Shown: positions 6,667-17,242, numbered from the stretch's first letter. The stretch: DNA of 41,361 bases from Deltaproteobacteria bacterium (GCA_005774545.1 VAUL01000025.1:1-41361), one strand, 5' to 3'. Translations and numbers: made by a program. Notes: a model not told the origin generated them from the letters alone.

Positions 6667-9600
6667 ACCAGGGGGATGTCAACCGTAACCTTGGTAAATT
6701 CACCTTCCCGGCTGGTGATGGCGAGTTCTCCGTCGCAGTTCCTGACGATCTGCTGACTTATGCTCAGGCCAAGGCCGGTGCCGACACCAGCCGGTTTCGT
6801 CGTGAAAAACGGGCGGAAAATCTGTCCGAGGATCCGTTCCGGAATGCCGCTGCCGTTGTCGAGAAAGGTCGCCCGGCAGTACTTTTTGCCTTGCAGATCA
6901 ACTGGATGCATGGTGATGCCCAGTTCCTTGGCGGTACGGCCGTTTCCGTGGCGCTCATTGAGGGCGTGGCGTGCGTTGCTGACCAAGTTCAGCCAAACCT
7001 GCTCGAGCTGTTGGGGGTTGACCTGTACCAGCAGCGGAGCGGCCTCCAGATCGAGCCGCAGCTCGATGCCGTCTTTTTCCAGCTGCTTGCGGGCCAGGGT
7101 TAACGTCTCTTCCAGTAACTGTTGGGCAATTGCCACGCTCTTCTGCTTGCCGCCGTCCCGCGAAAAGAACAGCAGGTCACGGACAATCGAGGCCACCCGG
7201 TTCCCTTCCTTTATGATCCGCTCCAGGATTTCGTGGTCCTTGCCGGTGAAATGTTCCCTGTTCAGAAGCAGTTGCGCGTAGTTGATGACCCCCGTGATCG
7301 GATTGTTGATTTCGTGAGCAATTCCTGCGGCCAGTTCGCCGACGGCAGCCAACTGGGCGGCCCGCATGTTCTGGTATTCGAGCTCTTTCTGCGCGGTGAT
7401 GTCCATATCGCTGCCGCGATAGCCCTGCAGGGTTCCGTCAGGGCCCAGGACCGGCATGCCGTTGGTTGACAGCCAGATCTGGTCGCCGGCCTTGGTTTGG
7501 GCGAGATTGACGAAATTCACAAACACGCCGTGCCTGGCGAAGGTCTCGAACGCCGTCGCCTTGAATTCCTCCCGACCGTCTTCGGGGTGAAGATCGTAGA
7601 AATGCATCCGACCGACGATTTCCTCGGGCCGATAGCCAAGGACGTTTTTGCAGACCGGACTGATATAGGTGAAAAGCCCCTGCGCATCGACTTCCCAAAT
7701 CATGGTCCGGCTCTGCTCGGCCAACTGCTCCAGTCGATCACGGCTGTCCTTTAGCGCATCCTCTGCACGCTTGCGTTCGGTGATGTCCTGGACGGTTCCC
7801 AGGGAACGGATCGGAACCCCGTCGCCGTCATACCAGGTTTTGCAGCACTCCTGCACGTATTTCACACGGCCGTCGCTCATCAGCAAGCGGTGAACCAGCT
7901 TGTAGGGGGTCTTGTTTTCCAGGGAATCCCGGTAGGTTTGATCGACCAATGCCCGGTCTTCAGGGTGAATCTTCGAAAGAAAAGCTTCGTAGGAAGCGCC
8001 GAAAGACTCGGGGTCGGCTTCGAATATGTGGAAGATTTCATCGGACCAGTGCAACTCGTTGGTCCGGAGATCCAGTTGCCAGCTGCCGATATGGGCAAGG
8101 TACTGCGCCTCGTTGAGCTGCGCTTCACTCAAGCGCAGCGCTTCCTCGACCTGCTTCCTTTCGGTAATGTCCAGATAGCAGCCGAGCACTCCGTACGGTC
8201 TGCCGTGCAGGTCGCGCAGGGGGGATTTGGACGTATCAAACCACTTCACTTGCCCGTCCTTCTGCTTGACCGATTCGATAATATGCAGTTTGGGCTGGTT
8301 GTTTTGGATGACCAGTCGGTCATCCTTGCGGAAATTCTCCGCTTCCTCCCGTGTCCAGGGCATGTCGGCATCGGTCAGGCCGATGATATGCCCGGGCGAT
8401 GCCAGGTCAACGGCCGCCGCAAAAACCTTGTTGCAGCCAAGGTAATGACCCTGTGCGTCTTTCCAGAAAACCCCCAGGGGAATGGTGTTCAGGATCGTAT
8501 CGAGGGTTTCGCGACTTTCTCTCAGCGCCCTGTTTTCCTTTTCGGCCGCAGCTTTCGCCCTCACCCGCTCGACCATGGTGCCAATCAGTCGTGCCACGCC
8601 GTGGAGGAGGTTCCGCTCATCAGTGGTAAAATCAGGGGCCGATCCGGCCGCCGTTTCTGCCGGGCGCAGGATCTCGACAATGCCGGCGGGTTTCATGTCG
8701 ATCCTGATGCCGGCGGATATCCTGTGGTCTGATGGCGCATAGTTGGCCGTCACCACCTCGAGCTCTTCAAGAACGATGCGGACAGCGATCTGTTCCGGAT
8801 GTGCGAATGCCCGGGGGAGGATGCCCAGGATCCCCTTCAGGACATCGGGGATCGGCATATATGTTTCGGCGACCAGGCGGGCTACCGCATAAAGACATTT
8901 TTGCTCCTGGACTTTTTTGGCAAGTTCGGCAATCAGCTCCTCGCGCTTTTCCTCAAGTCTCCTGCGGGCTGTTATGTCGCATACGGCCCCCAACAGCACC
9001 CGTTCTTCCGGTACCTGGCCTGTCGAGCAGAAACTTTTTTCGGAAACCCACCGGATCTCCCCGGTCTTGGTGACCAGGCGGAATTCGATCGAGCCGCTGT
9101 CTCCGGGAGCCAGATTGGAAAGGTAGGAGCTGACGGCCTGTTTGTCGTCGGGATGCACCAGGGGGAGCCAGCAGCACATCGCGAGAATCTCGTCCTTTTC
9201 ATAGCCGGAAATGGACAGGGCGGCTCCCTCCAGCCACTTGATCCGGTAGGGGTCAGCTCCGCGCCGGGTGCAGCAGTGGACATAGTCGGAGGTGAGATTT
9301 GCCAGCCGGCGGTAGTTTTCCTCCAGCGTCTTGCGCGTGGTGATGTCTTCGTAAATGCCCAGTACGCCGAAGGGTTTGCCAAGGGCGTCCCGCAGAGGCA
9401 CCTTCGAGGTCTCAATCCAGATCTGGTCCCCATCGACCTGGTGCTGGGTTTCGATGATATGCAGCTTTGCCTCGTTGCCGGCGATCACCTGTCGGTCGTC
9501 GCTCAGGTAACCCTCGGTTTCCTCCCTGCTCCAGGGGAGGTCATAGTCGGTCAGGCCAATGACGCTGTCGGGATTTTCCAGCCCGGTCGCCTGCGCAAAC

Positions 9601-10607
9601 GACCTGTTGCAGCCAAGATAGCGGCCGTTCGTGTCTTTCCAGAAAACGGACTGAGGGATGGTGTCGACAATTCTGGCCAGGGTTTCCTGGTTGTTCCGCA
9701 ACCGTCTGAGCAACGCCTCCCGATCCTTTGCCAGCTTCTTGTGCATGACCAGATCGATGGCAAAGGATGCCAGTTCCACGGTTATCTCGACATCCGTGTT
9801 CGTGTAGTCCGTGGCTTTGTTTCCAAGGCCGAGGATGGCCACAATCCGGTTGTCGCGAATGATGGGGATGGAAAGTTCGCGGCTGACAGGAGCATGCCCG
9901 GCCGGGAGCCCCTTTTTGTGGGGGAGGGCAGGGTAATCGTTGTGGATGACCGGGCGCTTCAGGTGGAAGCAGTCGACCCAAACCCCGGCCTGGCTGATGG
10001 GGTAGTGCGCCCCCTTGCCGGTGGCGGTGCACATTGTCCTGAGGGTATTGGTCGACCAGGTCTGCAAGGTGAGCGCTTCCTGGTCGGAATCGACGAAGTG
10101 GAAGTAGCCGATGCTGCTTCCGGTAAAGAGCTCTGCCTCATCGAGGGTTGCCTGAATCAGGTCGTCAATATCGGCATGCAACGACAGGTTGACGAGGCGT
10201 TGCCGTACCTCCAGAAGCTTTTCTGCCCGCCGGCGGGTGCGGATGTCGCGCAGGAAGCTGAAAAAGCAGCGCTCTTCGGCACGGTAGACGGCATTGACCT
10301 CCACTTCCCACAGGGTTCCGTCCTTGCCCCGGTGCAAAGTCTCAAAGATATCGTTCCCCTGGCTGATGACCTTTTCGATGTGCCGGGCGACCTCTTCCCT
10401 GGCTTCCTGCACTTCGAGGTCACTGACGTGCATGGCTTGCAATTCTGCCCTGCTGTAGCCGGAAAGTCGGGCATAGACGTCGTTGACGTAAAGCAGGCGA
10501 CCCTCGAGGTCGACCACCCAGAAGCCGTCGGCAAAGGTCTCCGCCAGGGCTGCCTGCTCCGCGGACAATGATTTTGAATGCGGGGTAAATACCGGAGGTG
10601 ATGTCAT
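6657..10607 (-). CDS. multi-PAS/GAF sensor histidine kinase
   Basis: 1316 residues, with no membrane segment or receiver domain, so probably a cytosolic sensor. Approximate order: PAS (18-128), GAF (135-290), PAS (305-425), PAS (430-550), degenerate GAF-like (565-690), PAS (700-825), PAS (830-950), PAS (955-1080), HisKA, HATPase. The phospho-acceptor is His1098 in AHEINNP. The N box (Asn1211), DNGSGIP (Asp1250) and GTGLGLS (1276-1282) are intact, so the kinase should be active. Two PAS modules (305-425 and 700-825) are near-copies sharing FWKD, YLGCN and IIGLTD/VIGLTD blocks. ATG 10607 has GGTGGA upstream. No cognate regulator is adjacent. Confidence 0.95.
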   Translation of the reverse strand: MTSPPVFTPHSKSLSAEQAALAETFADGFWVVDLEGRLLYVNDVYARLSGYSRAELQAMHVSDLEVQEAREEVARHIEKVISQGNDIFETLHRGKDGTLWEVEVNAVYRAEERCFFSFLRDIRTRRRAEKLLEVRQRLVNLSLHADIDDLIQATLDEAELFTGSSIGYFHFVDSDQEALTLQTWSTNTLRTMCTATGKGAHYPISQAGVWVDCFHLKRPVIHNDYPALPHKKGLPAGHAPVSRELSIPIIRDNRIVAILGLGNKATDYTNTDVEITVELASFAIDLVMHKKLAKDREALLRRLRNNQETLARIVDTIPQSVFWKDTNGRYLGCNRSFAQATGLENPDSVIGLTDYDLPWSREETEGYLSDDRQVIAGNEAKLHIIETQHQVDGDQIWIETSKVPLRDALGKPFGVLGIYEDITTRKTLEENYRRLANLTSDYVHCCTRRGADPYRIKWLEGAALSISGYEKDEILAMCCWLPLVHPDDKQAVSSYLSNLAPGDSGSIEFRLVTKTGEIRWVSEKSFCSTGQVPEERVLLGAVCDITARRRLEEKREELIAELAKKVQEQKCLYAVARLVAETYMPIPDVLKGILGILPRAFAHPEQIAVRIVLEELEVVTANYAPSDHRISAGIRIDMKPAGIVEILRPAETAAGSAPDFTTDERNLLHGVARLIGTMVERVRAKAAAEKENRALRESRETLDTILNTIPLGVFWKDAQGHYLGCNKVFAAAVDLASPGHIIGLTDADMPWTREEAENFRKDDRLVIQNNQPKLHIIESVKQKDGQVKWFDTSKSPLRDLHGRPYGVLGCYLDITERKQVEEALRLSEAQLNEAQYLAHIGSWQLDLRTNELHWSDEIFHIFEADPESFGASYEAFLSKIHPEDRALVDQTYRDSLENKTPYKLVHRLLMSDGRVKYVQECCKTWYDGDGVPIRSLGTVQDITERKRAEDALKDSRDRLEQLAEQSRTMIWEVDAQGLFTYISPVCKNVLGYRPEEIVGRMHFYDLHPEDGREEFKATAFETFARHGVFVNFVNLAQTKAGDQIWLSTNGMPVLGPDGTLQGYRGSDMDITAQKELEYQNMRAAQLAAVGELAAGIAHEINNPITGVINYAQLLLNREHFTGKDHEILERIIKEGNRVASIVRDLLFFSRDGGKQKSVAIAQQLLEETLTLARKQLEKDGIELRLDLEAAPLLVQVNPQQLEQVWLNLVSNARHALNERHGNGRTAKELGITMHPVDLQGKKYCRATFLDNGSGIPERILGQIFRPFFTTKPAGVGTGLGLSISQQIVRNCDGELAITSREGEFTKVTVDIPLVEK

Positions 10608-10645
10608 CGTCGTAAATCCACCGTGAATGGGGATAAAACAGGTTT

Positions 10646-10651
10646 ATTATA
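10646..10651 (-). promoter_or_regulatory. -10 element upstream of the multi-PAS kinase
   Basis: A perfect TATAAT on the minus strand, about 39 nt before the kinase ATG. No good -35 is visible at 17 bp. It is the only AT-rich patch in the 171-nt gap, which otherwise shows nothing clear. Confidence 0.4.
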
Positions 10652-10778
10652 GTTCTCAAATATTGCAGGATTTCCTGGCGATTTCAAGGGGAGAAGCGGG
10701 GGGGCGTTGCCGACTGCGGGAGGGGAGCGGATCCGGTCCCCTCGGGTTTTTCTGCAAAAGCTCTTGTCGAAAGAACGT

Positions 10779-11065
10779 CTATTCGAATTCGGCGATCGCC
10801 TGCCCCTTCTTCCAGTAAAGCGTCACCTTGCCGGTGCGGACAGGTCGATCGCTTCCCAGATGATTTCATCGCCGTCTTCGTCACTGACCAGGAAATCCCA
10901 CTGGCACTGGTTTTCCGCCCAGTCGTCCACATCGCTCGCCGAGATGTAGAGTTCATCGATGACGGTTCCGGTTCTGTTCCCCAGGGTAAAATCCTGGAAA
11001 CCTGCCAGTGCCGTGCCTTGGGACACAACGAATGCTCCCAGGAAAACGATCAGAATGCGCCGCAT
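10779..11065 (-). pseudogene. decayed gene for a small secreted protein (frameshifted)
   Basis: ATG 11065 with GGAG upstream encodes a signal peptide ending ALA (residues 19-21), then GFQDFTLGNRTG. The frame ends early at 10823 after IDLSAPAR. Restoring one base near 10838 continues as CRTGKVTLYWKKG and ends naturally with AIAEFE and TAG at 10779. Relatives I recall from Geobacter-type genomes carry about 20 more residues between DDW and CQWDF; here that segment is missing. Both lesions suggest decay, though a sequencing error could explain the frameshift. Intact, it would be a small periplasmic or secreted protein of unknown role. Confidence 0.6.
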
Positions 11066-11105
11066 GGTGTCACTCCGTTGAGTCTGGCCGAAGCCCGGGA
11101 TCGGA

Positions 11106-12956
11106 TCAGCTTCCCCGGCGCGGGGAGGGCGTCGGCTTGCGTGCCGGCAGCCGCCTTGAGGTATGCCGCCCGGTGTCGCCGAGCAGTTCCCCGCTCGCAT
11201 CCGGGCGTTTCGCCCGCCGGAGCGCCTCGCGCACGTCGTCGCGGTTTTCCGGCAGGTGCCAGAGGAGCAGGGCTTTCTGCAGACGGCGTTCCTGCGGAGA
11301 CCTGGGGACGTAGACGGGCTCGTTGGTGAACGGGTCGTGGCCGGTGTGATAAATGCAGGTGGCCAGGCTCCCCGGGGTGGGGGTGAACTCCTGCACCTGT
11401 TCGACTTTGAGCTGATGGCGCTTGAGAAACAGGGCGACCTCGACCATGTCCGCGAGGGTGCATCCCGGGTGGCCGCTGATGAAGTAGGGGACGACCGCCT
11501 GGCGGCGTCCCAGCCTGCGGCTCCGGTCCCGGAAGGCGTCGAGAAACCCTTCGAAAACCTGCGGCCCCGGCTTGCGCATCACTTCGGCGACCCTCGGGGC
11601 GACCGTCTCCGGGGCGACCTTGAGGAGGCCGCCGACGTGATGTTCCAATAGGTCGGCGAAGTAATCCGGCTGCCGTTCGAGCAGGTCGAAACGCACTCCC
11701 GAGGCGACGAACAGGTGCTTGACCGCCGGATGCGCGCGCAGGTCGCGCAGCAGGCCCACCGCCCTGCGGTCGGCGGTGACCAGGTGGCGGCAGACCCCGG
11801 GGTAGAGGCAGCTCGGCCTGCGGCAGGCGGCCTGTGCCGCCGGGTCGCCGCAGCCCAGGCCGTACATGTTGGCGGTCGGGCCGCCGAGGTCGCTGATCGT
11901 CCCGCGGAATTCGGGGTGCGCGGCCAGCCGGTCCACCTCGCCGCGGAGCGAGGCCGGCGAGCGCGACTGGATGGTCTTCCCCTGGTGGTGGGCGATGGCG
12001 CAGAAGGCGCAGCCGCCGAAGCAGCCGCGATGGGCAGTGAGCGAAAACTTGATCTGTTCGTAGGCCGGGATGGTTTCGGTATAGGCCGGGTGCGGCAGCC
12101 GAGTGAACGGCAGGGCGTAGATGCGGTCGAGTTCGGCCTCTGTCAGCGGCAGCGGCGGCGGGTTGACGACCACCCAGCGTTCGCCGTGCAGCTGGGCCAG
12201 CCGCCGGCCGTTGAACGGGTTGGCCTCGTTGGCCGCGAGGCGGAAGGCGCTGTTGTAAGCGCCCTTCTCGGCGGCGACCGCCGCGAAGGCGGGGAGCACC
12301 ACGGCCTCGTCCGGCGGCGTCTTGGCCAGAAAGGCCGTGCCGCGGACGTCCCGAATCTCCGCAAGGGGCTGGCCGGCCTGCAGGCGGCGCGCCACCTCGA
12401 GCAGGGCGCTCTCCGCCATGCCGTAAAGCAGCAGGTCGGCCTTGCTGTCGACCAGCACCGAGCGCCGCACCTTGTCGTCCCAGTAGTCGTAGTGCGCCAG
12501 GCGCCGCAGGCTCGCCTCGATCCCGCCGATGAGCGTCGGCACCCCCTTGAAGGCCCCCTTGATGGCGGCGGTGTAGGCGATGACGGCCCGGTCGGGGCGT
12601 GCGCCGGCGCGGCCGCCGGGGGTGAAGGCGTCGTCGTTGCGGACCTTTTTCGCCGCCGTGTAGCGGTTGACCATCGAGTCCATGGCCCCGGCGGAGATCG
12701 CCGCGAACAGCCGTGGCCGGCCCATTTCGCGCAGGGCCTCGGGGTTGCGCCAGTCGGGCTGGGCGAGGATGCCGACCCGGTAGCCTTCGGCCTCGAGCAG
12801 CCGGGCGAGCAGGGGGGTGCCGAAGGCGGGATGATCGATGTAGGCATCGCCGGTGACGAACAGGACGTCGAGTTCCGTCCAGCCGCGCGCCGTCATCTCG
12901 GCGCGGGAGGTGGGGAGGAATCCGCTCGCGGGCGGGGCCGGCGCCCTAGAGGCCAT
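11106..12956 (-). CDS. ygiQ: YgiQ-family radical SAM protein
   Basis: 616 residues, close to E. coli YgiQ in layout. The N-terminal signature FLPTSRAEM and [13 protein letters not shown] (35-47) resembles a cobalamin-binding-like domain. The [4Fe-4S] motif is Cys312-x3-Cys316-x2-Cys319 ([10 protein letters not shown]), and a second Cys cluster follows near 385-405 ([17 protein letters not shown]). The reaction is not established. The start overlaps the end of the SGNH esterase gene by 11 nt, so translation is probably coupled. It is the last gene of the 17193-11106 operon; the last 40 residues are basic. Confidence 0.93.
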   Translation of the reverse strand: MASRAPAPPASGFLPTSRAEMTARGWTELDVLFVTGDAYIDHPAFGTPLLARLLEAEGYRVGILAQPDWRNPEALREMGRPRLFAAISAGAMDSMVNRYTAAKKVRNDDAFTPGGRAGARPDRAVIAYTAAIKGAFKGVPTLIGGIEASLRRLAHYDYWDDKVRRSVLVDSKADLLLYGMAESALLEVARRLQAGQPLAEIRDVRGTAFLAKTPPDEAVVLPAFAAVAAEKGAYNSAFRLAANEANPFNGRRLAQLHGERWVVVNPPPLPLTEAELDRIYALPFTRLPHPAYTETIPAYEQIKFSLTAHRGCFGGCAFCAIAHHQGKTIQSRSPASLRGEVDRLAAHPEFRGTISDLGGPTANMYGLGCGDPAAQAACRRPSCLYPGVCRHLVTADRRAVGLLRDLRAHPAVKHLFVASGVRFDLLERQPDYFADLLEHHVGGLLKVAPETVAPRVAEVMRKPGPQVFEGFLDAFRDRSRRLGRRQAVVPYFISGHPGCTLADMVEVALFLKRHQLKVEQVQEFTPTPGSLATCIYHTGHDPFTNEPVYVPRSPQERRLQKALLLWHLPENRDDVREALRRAKRPDASGELLGDTGRHTSRRLPARKPTPSPRRGS

Positions 12957-13593
12957 GGGCTTTCCCGATCAGCGCGTGGAGGGCTTCGGCCATGCGCCGG
13001 TAGCCCGCGGCGTTGGGGTGGATCGCGTCGCTCTTGAACGCGCGGTCACCGAGCAGGTCGCCGACGATCTCGGCTTCGAAGGGGAGATCGAACCGCTCGG
13101 CAATCTCCCCGTAGAAGGGGGGTGGTTCGAGGAACAGCCCGAACTCCGGGACGCCGACCAGCACCACGTCGGCGCCGGCGGCGCGGATCTGTTCGACCAT
13201 GGCGGCCAGGTTGGCGGCGGTGGCGCCGCGGTCGAGCCGCTGCAGGAAATCGTTGCCGCCATGGCAAAGGATCACCAGGTCGGGGCGATGCTGCTCCAGG
13301 ACGGTCGGCAGACGCTGCAGCCCCGCGGCGGAGGTCTCCCCCGGTACGCCGGCATTGATCACCGGCCGGCCGAGCAGGCCGGCGAGGACATCGGGGTAGG
13401 CCGCCCCTTCCGGGGCGCCGTTGCCGCGGGTCAGGCTGTCGCCGAAGGCGACAATCACGGCGTCGGCCGCCAGGGGGGCGATCTGCGGGGTGCGGTGGCA
13501 GCCCCCGGCCAGCAGGGCGAGGACCATCACGACCACGGCGACGCGGAGGGGAGGCAAGCGCAGGCGCAGGCGCAGTAGCGGGTGAACGTGCAT
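12946..13593 (-). CDS. SGNH/GDSL-family esterase, probable lipoprotein
   Basis: 215 residues. A basic, hydrophobic leader ends in LLAGGC (Cys32), an imperfect lipobox, so the enzyme is likely exported and perhaps lipid-anchored. The SGNH blocks are present: Ser53 in GDSLT, Gly84, Asn114 in GGNDF, and Asp/His in [10 protein letters not shown] near 195-200. This resembles TesA-like arylesterase or acyl-hydrolase proteins. Substrate unknown; in this operon it could de-esterify a lipid or glycan, which is inference. It overlaps ygiQ by 11 nt and starts 12 nt after the glycosyltransferase stop. Confidence 0.9.
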   Translation of the reverse strand: MHVHPLLRLRLRLPPLRVAVVVMVLALLAGGCHRTPQIAPLAADAVIVAFGDSLTRGNGAPEGAAYPDVLAGLLGRPVINAGVPGETSAAGLQRLPTVLEQHRPDLVILCHGGNDFLQRLDRGATAANLAAMVEQIRAAGADVVLVGVPEFGLFLEPPPFYGEIAERFDLPFEAEIVGDLLGDRAFKSDAIHPNAAGYRRMAEALHALIGKAHGL

Positions 13594-13605
13594 AACCGGA
13601 TGGTA

Positions 13606-14625
13606 TCACATCTGCCGGGACGGATGCGCGGCCAGGATCTGCGTGCAGACCTGTTCCAGCACCGCGGCCTCGGTGGTTGCGGCAAAGCGCCCGGGGGCGG
13701 GGCGTGCCAGCCGGGCGCGCAGGGCCGGTTCGTCCTGCAGGCGGCAAACAGCGGTGCGAAACTCCCCGCCATCGCGATAAAGCAGGCCGTTGTCGCCGGG
13801 CGTGACCACGGCGGCGTTGCCGGGGATGTCGCGGGCGAGGATCGGCCGGCCGAGCACCGTCGCCTCGACCAGGGCGTTGGGCAGCCCTTCGCTGGCCGAG
13901 TTGTTGACGATCACGTCGGCCTGACGCATGGCGTCCGCCATCGCCTCCGGCGGCACGCTGCCGAGATAGGCGGCCCACGGCCGCCCGGCCAGTTCCGTCA
14001 GCAGTCGTTCTCCGTAGCCGCGGTCGAGAATCGGGCCGCAGAACACCAGGCGCAGCCGCCGCCCTGCGGCGAGCAGCGGGGCGCACATCGCCAGCAGGTC
14101 CAGCTGCCCCTTCACCGGGCGGATGCCGGCCGGGCAGAAGAGGACCAGGTCGCCGGGCGCCGGATGCAGCCGGTCGCGCCACGCGAACCGTTCGCGGCCG
14201 AGGGTGACGCCGGGGGGGAGATGGCCGAGTCTGTCCCCGAGGTCCGGCTGGTCGCGGCGCAGCGTCGCCACGGTCAGGGGGTTCTGGGAGAGGATCGCCG
14301 CCGCCCCTTTAAGAACCCGGTCGATGACCGGACCCTGCTGCGGATCGGCCATCCCGGCGTTGACGTCGGTACCGGTGAGCAGCACGGCGTAGGGGAGCGC
14401 CAGTCCCGCCTCCAGCCACGGCCGGCCGCTGCGCCAGGCATGGAGTAGGAGGACCAGCTCCGGCCGGAAGCCGGCCGCGGTTTCGGCCAGCGGGGCGGGG
14501 GTGCCGTCCGTCGCGCAGACCAGGACGGCATGGCCGCGCGCCGTCAGCCCCTGCTGCAGGCGGCTGGCCGTGACCAGGTTGCCGGTGGCCCGATCCTGGG
14601 CCGGAACGACGATCAGCAGGCGCAT
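13606..14625 (-). CDS. family 4 (GT-B fold) glycosyltransferase
   Basis: 339 residues from ATG 14625. A longer frame runs back to 15462 but overlaps the deacetylase and is not used. The start MRLLIVVPAQDRATG and the C-terminal half are typical of GT4 enzymes, with GIRPVKGQLDLL, the FCGP turn, the SEGLPNALVEA motif (retaining EX7E pair) and GRPILA. It transfers a sugar from a nucleotide donor to an unknown acceptor. It overlaps the deacetylase gene by 13 nt, so the two are likely made together in similar amounts and may act on one product. Confidence 0.92.
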   Translation of the reverse strand: MRLLIVVPAQDRATGNLVTASRLQQGLTARGHAVLVCATDGTPAPLAETAAGFRPELVLLLHAWRSGRPWLEAGLALPYAVLLTGTDVNAGMADPQQGPVIDRVLKGAAAILSQNPLTVATLRRDQPDLGDRLGHLPPGVTLGRERFAWRDRLHPAPGDLVLFCPAGIRPVKGQLDLLAMCAPLLAAGRRLRLVFCGPILDRGYGERLLTELAGRPWAAYLGSVPPEAMADAMRQADVIVNNSASEGLPNALVEATVLGRPILARDIPGNAAVVTPGDNGLLYRDGGEFRTAVCRLQDEPALRARLARPAPGRFAATTEAAVLEQVCTQILAAHPSRQM

Positions 14626-15443
14626 GCGCAGGCTCCGAAGGTGGTCAGCTCGATGCCGCGCCCGGCAACCAGGTCGCGGATCGCCGGTGCCGTCAGCGCC
14701 TGCAGTTCGCTGGCGCGCTGCGGCCCGCCGAACGGGTCGTCCGGGTCGGGCTCGCCGGGATGGGTCATCAATTCCCAGGTGCCGGCGGGGATGCTGCCCA
14801 GTGTTGCCGCCAGGGTGGTCTCGTCGAGCCGGTTGAGGAGCGGCATACCCCACAGGCCGTCGGGGGTCCACAGCCCGGCGGCGCGCAGGGTTGCGGCGGC
14901 GGCCGGGGCGAGGCGGCCGTATAGGGCCAGTTCCGCGGCAAGCGCCGGCGGGGGGCTCCCGGCGCCGGCCTCTGCCGGCAGGGGCAGGCGCAGGGCGCGG
15001 ATGCCGGCATCTTCCGCCACTTCGGCAACGAGCCCGGTCAGGGCGGGGAAGAGCAGGCAATGCTGGTGGGTATCGAGGTGGTCCGGTTCGATTCCGGCGT
15101 CGCGGACGCGGGCGATCTGGGCCAGCAGCTCCCGGCGCACCGCTGCGGCGTCGAACGTCGCGGCGAGGAGGATGTCGCGCAGCGCCGTCTTGCCCGGAAA
15201 GCTGTCGCCGCCATCGGTCAACCCGGCGATGGGGCCGGTCAGGGAACGCCCTTCGGAGAGGTTGAGGTGCACCCCGACGGGGAGGCCGCAGGCCAGGGCC
15301 GCGCGCGCGGCCGGCCGGCAGGAGGGGCCGTTGGCGAGGAGTGAGGCGCTGGTGGCGAGCCCCTCGGTGAAGGCCCGGAAGATTCCCCGGTCGCGTGCAG
15401 GGCCGCTCCCCAGGTCGTCGGCGTTGACGATCAGGCGGATCAT
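14613..15443 (-). CDS. ChbG/HpnK-family (YdjC) carbohydrate deacetylase
   Basis: 276 residues. Catalytic and metal residues are Asp9-Asp10 in NADDLG, His59 in GVHLNL, and His126/His128 in DTHQH, with a C-terminal THPGE block. The family removes N-acetyl groups from sugars such as chitooligosaccharides or glucosaminyl-hopanoids (HpnK). It sits between a B12/radical SAM gene (43 nt upstream) and a GT4 gene (13-nt overlap), suggesting a shared glycan or glycolipid pathway. Its last residues, GACACAC, come from the overlap with the GT4 start and are probably not functional. No other hopanoid genes are present, so HpnK proper is not claimed. Confidence 0.9.
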   Translation of the reverse strand: MIRLIVNADDLGSGPARDRGIFRAFTEGLATSASLLANGPSCRPAARAALACGLPVGVHLNLSEGRSLTGPIAGLTDGGDSFPGKTALRDILLAATFDAAAVRRELLAQIARVRDAGIEPDHLDTHQHCLLFPALTGLVAEVAEDAGIRALRLPLPAEAGAGSPPPALAAELALYGRLAPAAAATLRAAGLWTPDGLWGMPLLNRLDETTLAATLGSIPAGTWELMTHPGEPDPDDPFGGPQRASELQALTAPAIRDLVAGRGIELTTFGACACAC

Positions 15444-15486
15444 CCGCGCATTGTAGCCGCAAACAGTGGGAAAGGGGAGGGGGTGC

Positions 15487-17193
15487 TCAGTCCGGGGTCA
15501 CCGCGGCGGTCAGCAGGCGCCTGGCGATCCCCAGCAGGTGGAGCTTGCTGCCGTGAACCGGCCACTCCAGCTCGTGGCGGCCGCAGATGGTGGCCAGGCG
15601 GTTGACGGCGGCGATCTCCTCGCGCAGCCCGGGAGAATCCCGGCCGGGGCCGTCGATGCGTCCCAGCAGGTCGCGGGCCCGGGCGATGGCGGCGCGAATC
15701 TGCCCCGCCTGGTCCGGCGACAGCAGGCCGAAGCGTTCCTTGACGGTCACCATCGCCGCCCCGGCGTCGTAGGTCGCCTGCACGATCTGGCGGCGCGACA
15801 TCCAGCGGGTTTCGTAATTGAGGGTGAATTCCCAGGACGGGGCCAGGCTCGCCCGGCGGTGCTCGGCGAGCGTCCGGTGGAAGATCCGGTAGCCGTAACG
15901 GTCCGGGGCTTCGAAGATCGGGCTGCCGGGGTCGATGAACGGCGCCAGCGGCGAGATCATCGGCAGGAGCCTGCGGTTTCTGCCGAAACGCGCCAGAAGT
16001 TCACCGCAGTAGTCGATGGTGGCCATGACCGAGGCGTGATCCTGGTACGGCAGGCCGATCATGAAGAACAGGTCGACGCGGCGGCAGCCGTTGTCGAGCA
16101 GGGCGGCGATCGCCTGCTCGAGTTCGGCGTTGTCGTAGAGTTTGCCGAAGCTGCGGCGGACCTTCGGATCGTGGGATTCGGGGGAGATCTCGACGTTATA
16201 GTTGGGGAGCGTCCGGCTCAGGCGATGGAGGAACTCGACGGGCGGCGGGGAGAAGAACTCGATGGCGATCTGGTTGGGGATGACGGTCCCCTCGAGGGCG
16301 TCGATGAGCCGCTCGCCGTAATCGCGCCCGGCCTGCAGCAGGTCGCCGAGCACGAAGATCGGCGCCGAGGAGATCGCCGCCAGTTCGATGATGTCCCTGG
16401 CCACCAGTTCCGGCGAGCGAAACACGGCCTGCTGGCGCCGGCACACCCGCCGGAAGGCCTCCCGGGAGCCGCCGCAGGAGAGGCAGTTGTGACTGCAGCC
16501 GCGGCAGGTGATCACCGCGCTGACCGGGTAATCGAGCCAGCCGTGAAAGGGGAGGTAGGCGACCAGGTCGCGGTCGCGCAGGGCCATGCGCAGCGGCTGC
16601 AGGTAGTCGATCCGCAGTTCGTCCAGACTGGCCGGGCTCCAGGTGAGGCCGTTGTCGACGACCGCGCCGGCGGCATTGCGCCAGAGCAGGTTGGGCACCC
16701 CGGCGTAGCCGTCCTGGCGGGCGATGGCGTTCATCAGGCGGAGCAGCGGTTCCTCGGTGGAGTCGCCGCAGACGATGAAGTCGATCTCCGGGTGGTCGCG
16801 CATCAACTCGTCGCGATAGTAGGTGGCGCTCAGCCCGCCGAGGATCACCGGGATGTCGGGGTGCAGTTGCTTCAGCAGTGCGGCGAGACTCAGGGCGCCG
16901 TCGACGTGGGGGAGCCAGTGCAGGTCGATGCCGAAGGCGCACGGGTGCAGGCCGGCGAGGAAGGCCGCGGGGTCGAACCCCTCGTCGCGCAGCATCTTCA
17001 GGGCCAGGTTGACGATGCGGGTGGTGACGCCGTGGGTTTCGAGGTGGGTGGCGAGGGTCAGAAATCCCAGCGGGTAGAATTCGAAGATCGACGAGGAGGG
17101 GACCACGTCGCTGACCGGTCCGCGAAAGACCGGTTCTTCGCGGAAGCGGAAGATGCTCGGCGGATGGAGCAGGATCAGATCCGGGTCGTTCAT
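15487..17193 (-). CDS. B12-binding-domain radical SAM protein
   Basis: 568 residues. The N terminus (LILLHPP at 7-12, then a Rossmann-like region to about 145 with ILGGLSATYY) looks like a cobalamin-binding domain. The radical SAM cluster is Cys233-x3-Cys237-x2-Cys240, with an extra Cys230 just before. About 150 helical residues follow the core. Such enzymes often perform methylations or rearrangements; no substrate can be named. The gene starts the operon running to 11106. It has no Shine-Dalgarno, and the promoter -10 lies about 10 nt before the ATG, implying an almost leaderless mRNA. Confidence 0.9.
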   Translation of the reverse strand: MNDPDLILLHPPSIFRFREEPVFRGPVSDVVPSSSIFEFYPLGFLTLATHLETHGVTTRIVNLALKMLRDEGFDPAAFLAGLHPCAFGIDLHWLPHVDGALSLAALLKQLHPDIPVILGGLSATYYRDELMRDHPEIDFIVCGDSTEEPLLRLMNAIARQDGYAGVPNLLWRNAAGAVVDNGLTWSPASLDELRIDYLQPLRMALRDRDLVAYLPFHGWLDYPVSAVITCRGCSHNCLSCGGSREAFRRVCRRQQAVFRSPELVARDIIELAAISSAPIFVLGDLLQAGRDYGERLIDALEGTVIPNQIAIEFFSPPPVEFLHRLSRTLPNYNVEISPESHDPKVRRSFGKLYDNAELEQAIAALLDNGCRRVDLFFMIGLPYQDHASVMATIDYCGELLARFGRNRRLLPMISPLAPFIDPGSPIFEAPDRYGYRIFHRTLAEHRRASLAPSWEFTLNYETRWMSRRQIVQATYDAGAAMVTVKERFGLLSPDQAGQIRAAIARARDLLGRIDGPGRDSPGLREEIAAVNRLATICGRHELEWPVHGSKLHLLGIARRLLTAAVTPD

Positions 17194-17202
17194 GGTGATA
17201 AA

Positions 17203-17230
17203 ATTCTAACACGCCGCCGGGTGTCGTCAG
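17203..17230 (-). promoter_or_regulatory. promoter of the B12/radical SAM operon
   Basis: On the minus strand CTGACG (17230-17225), 16-bp spacer, TAGAAT (17208-17203). The predicted start point is near 17196, only about 3 nt before the ATG at 17193. Confidence 0.55.
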
Positions 17231-17242
17231 CGCCCGGCGGCG

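Noticed and set aside
14626-15462. Extension of the glycosyltransferase frame
   Set aside because: It runs in another frame over the ChbG-type gene; the Arg/Pro-rich sequence is not protein-like. ATG 14625 starts a normal GT4 N terminus.
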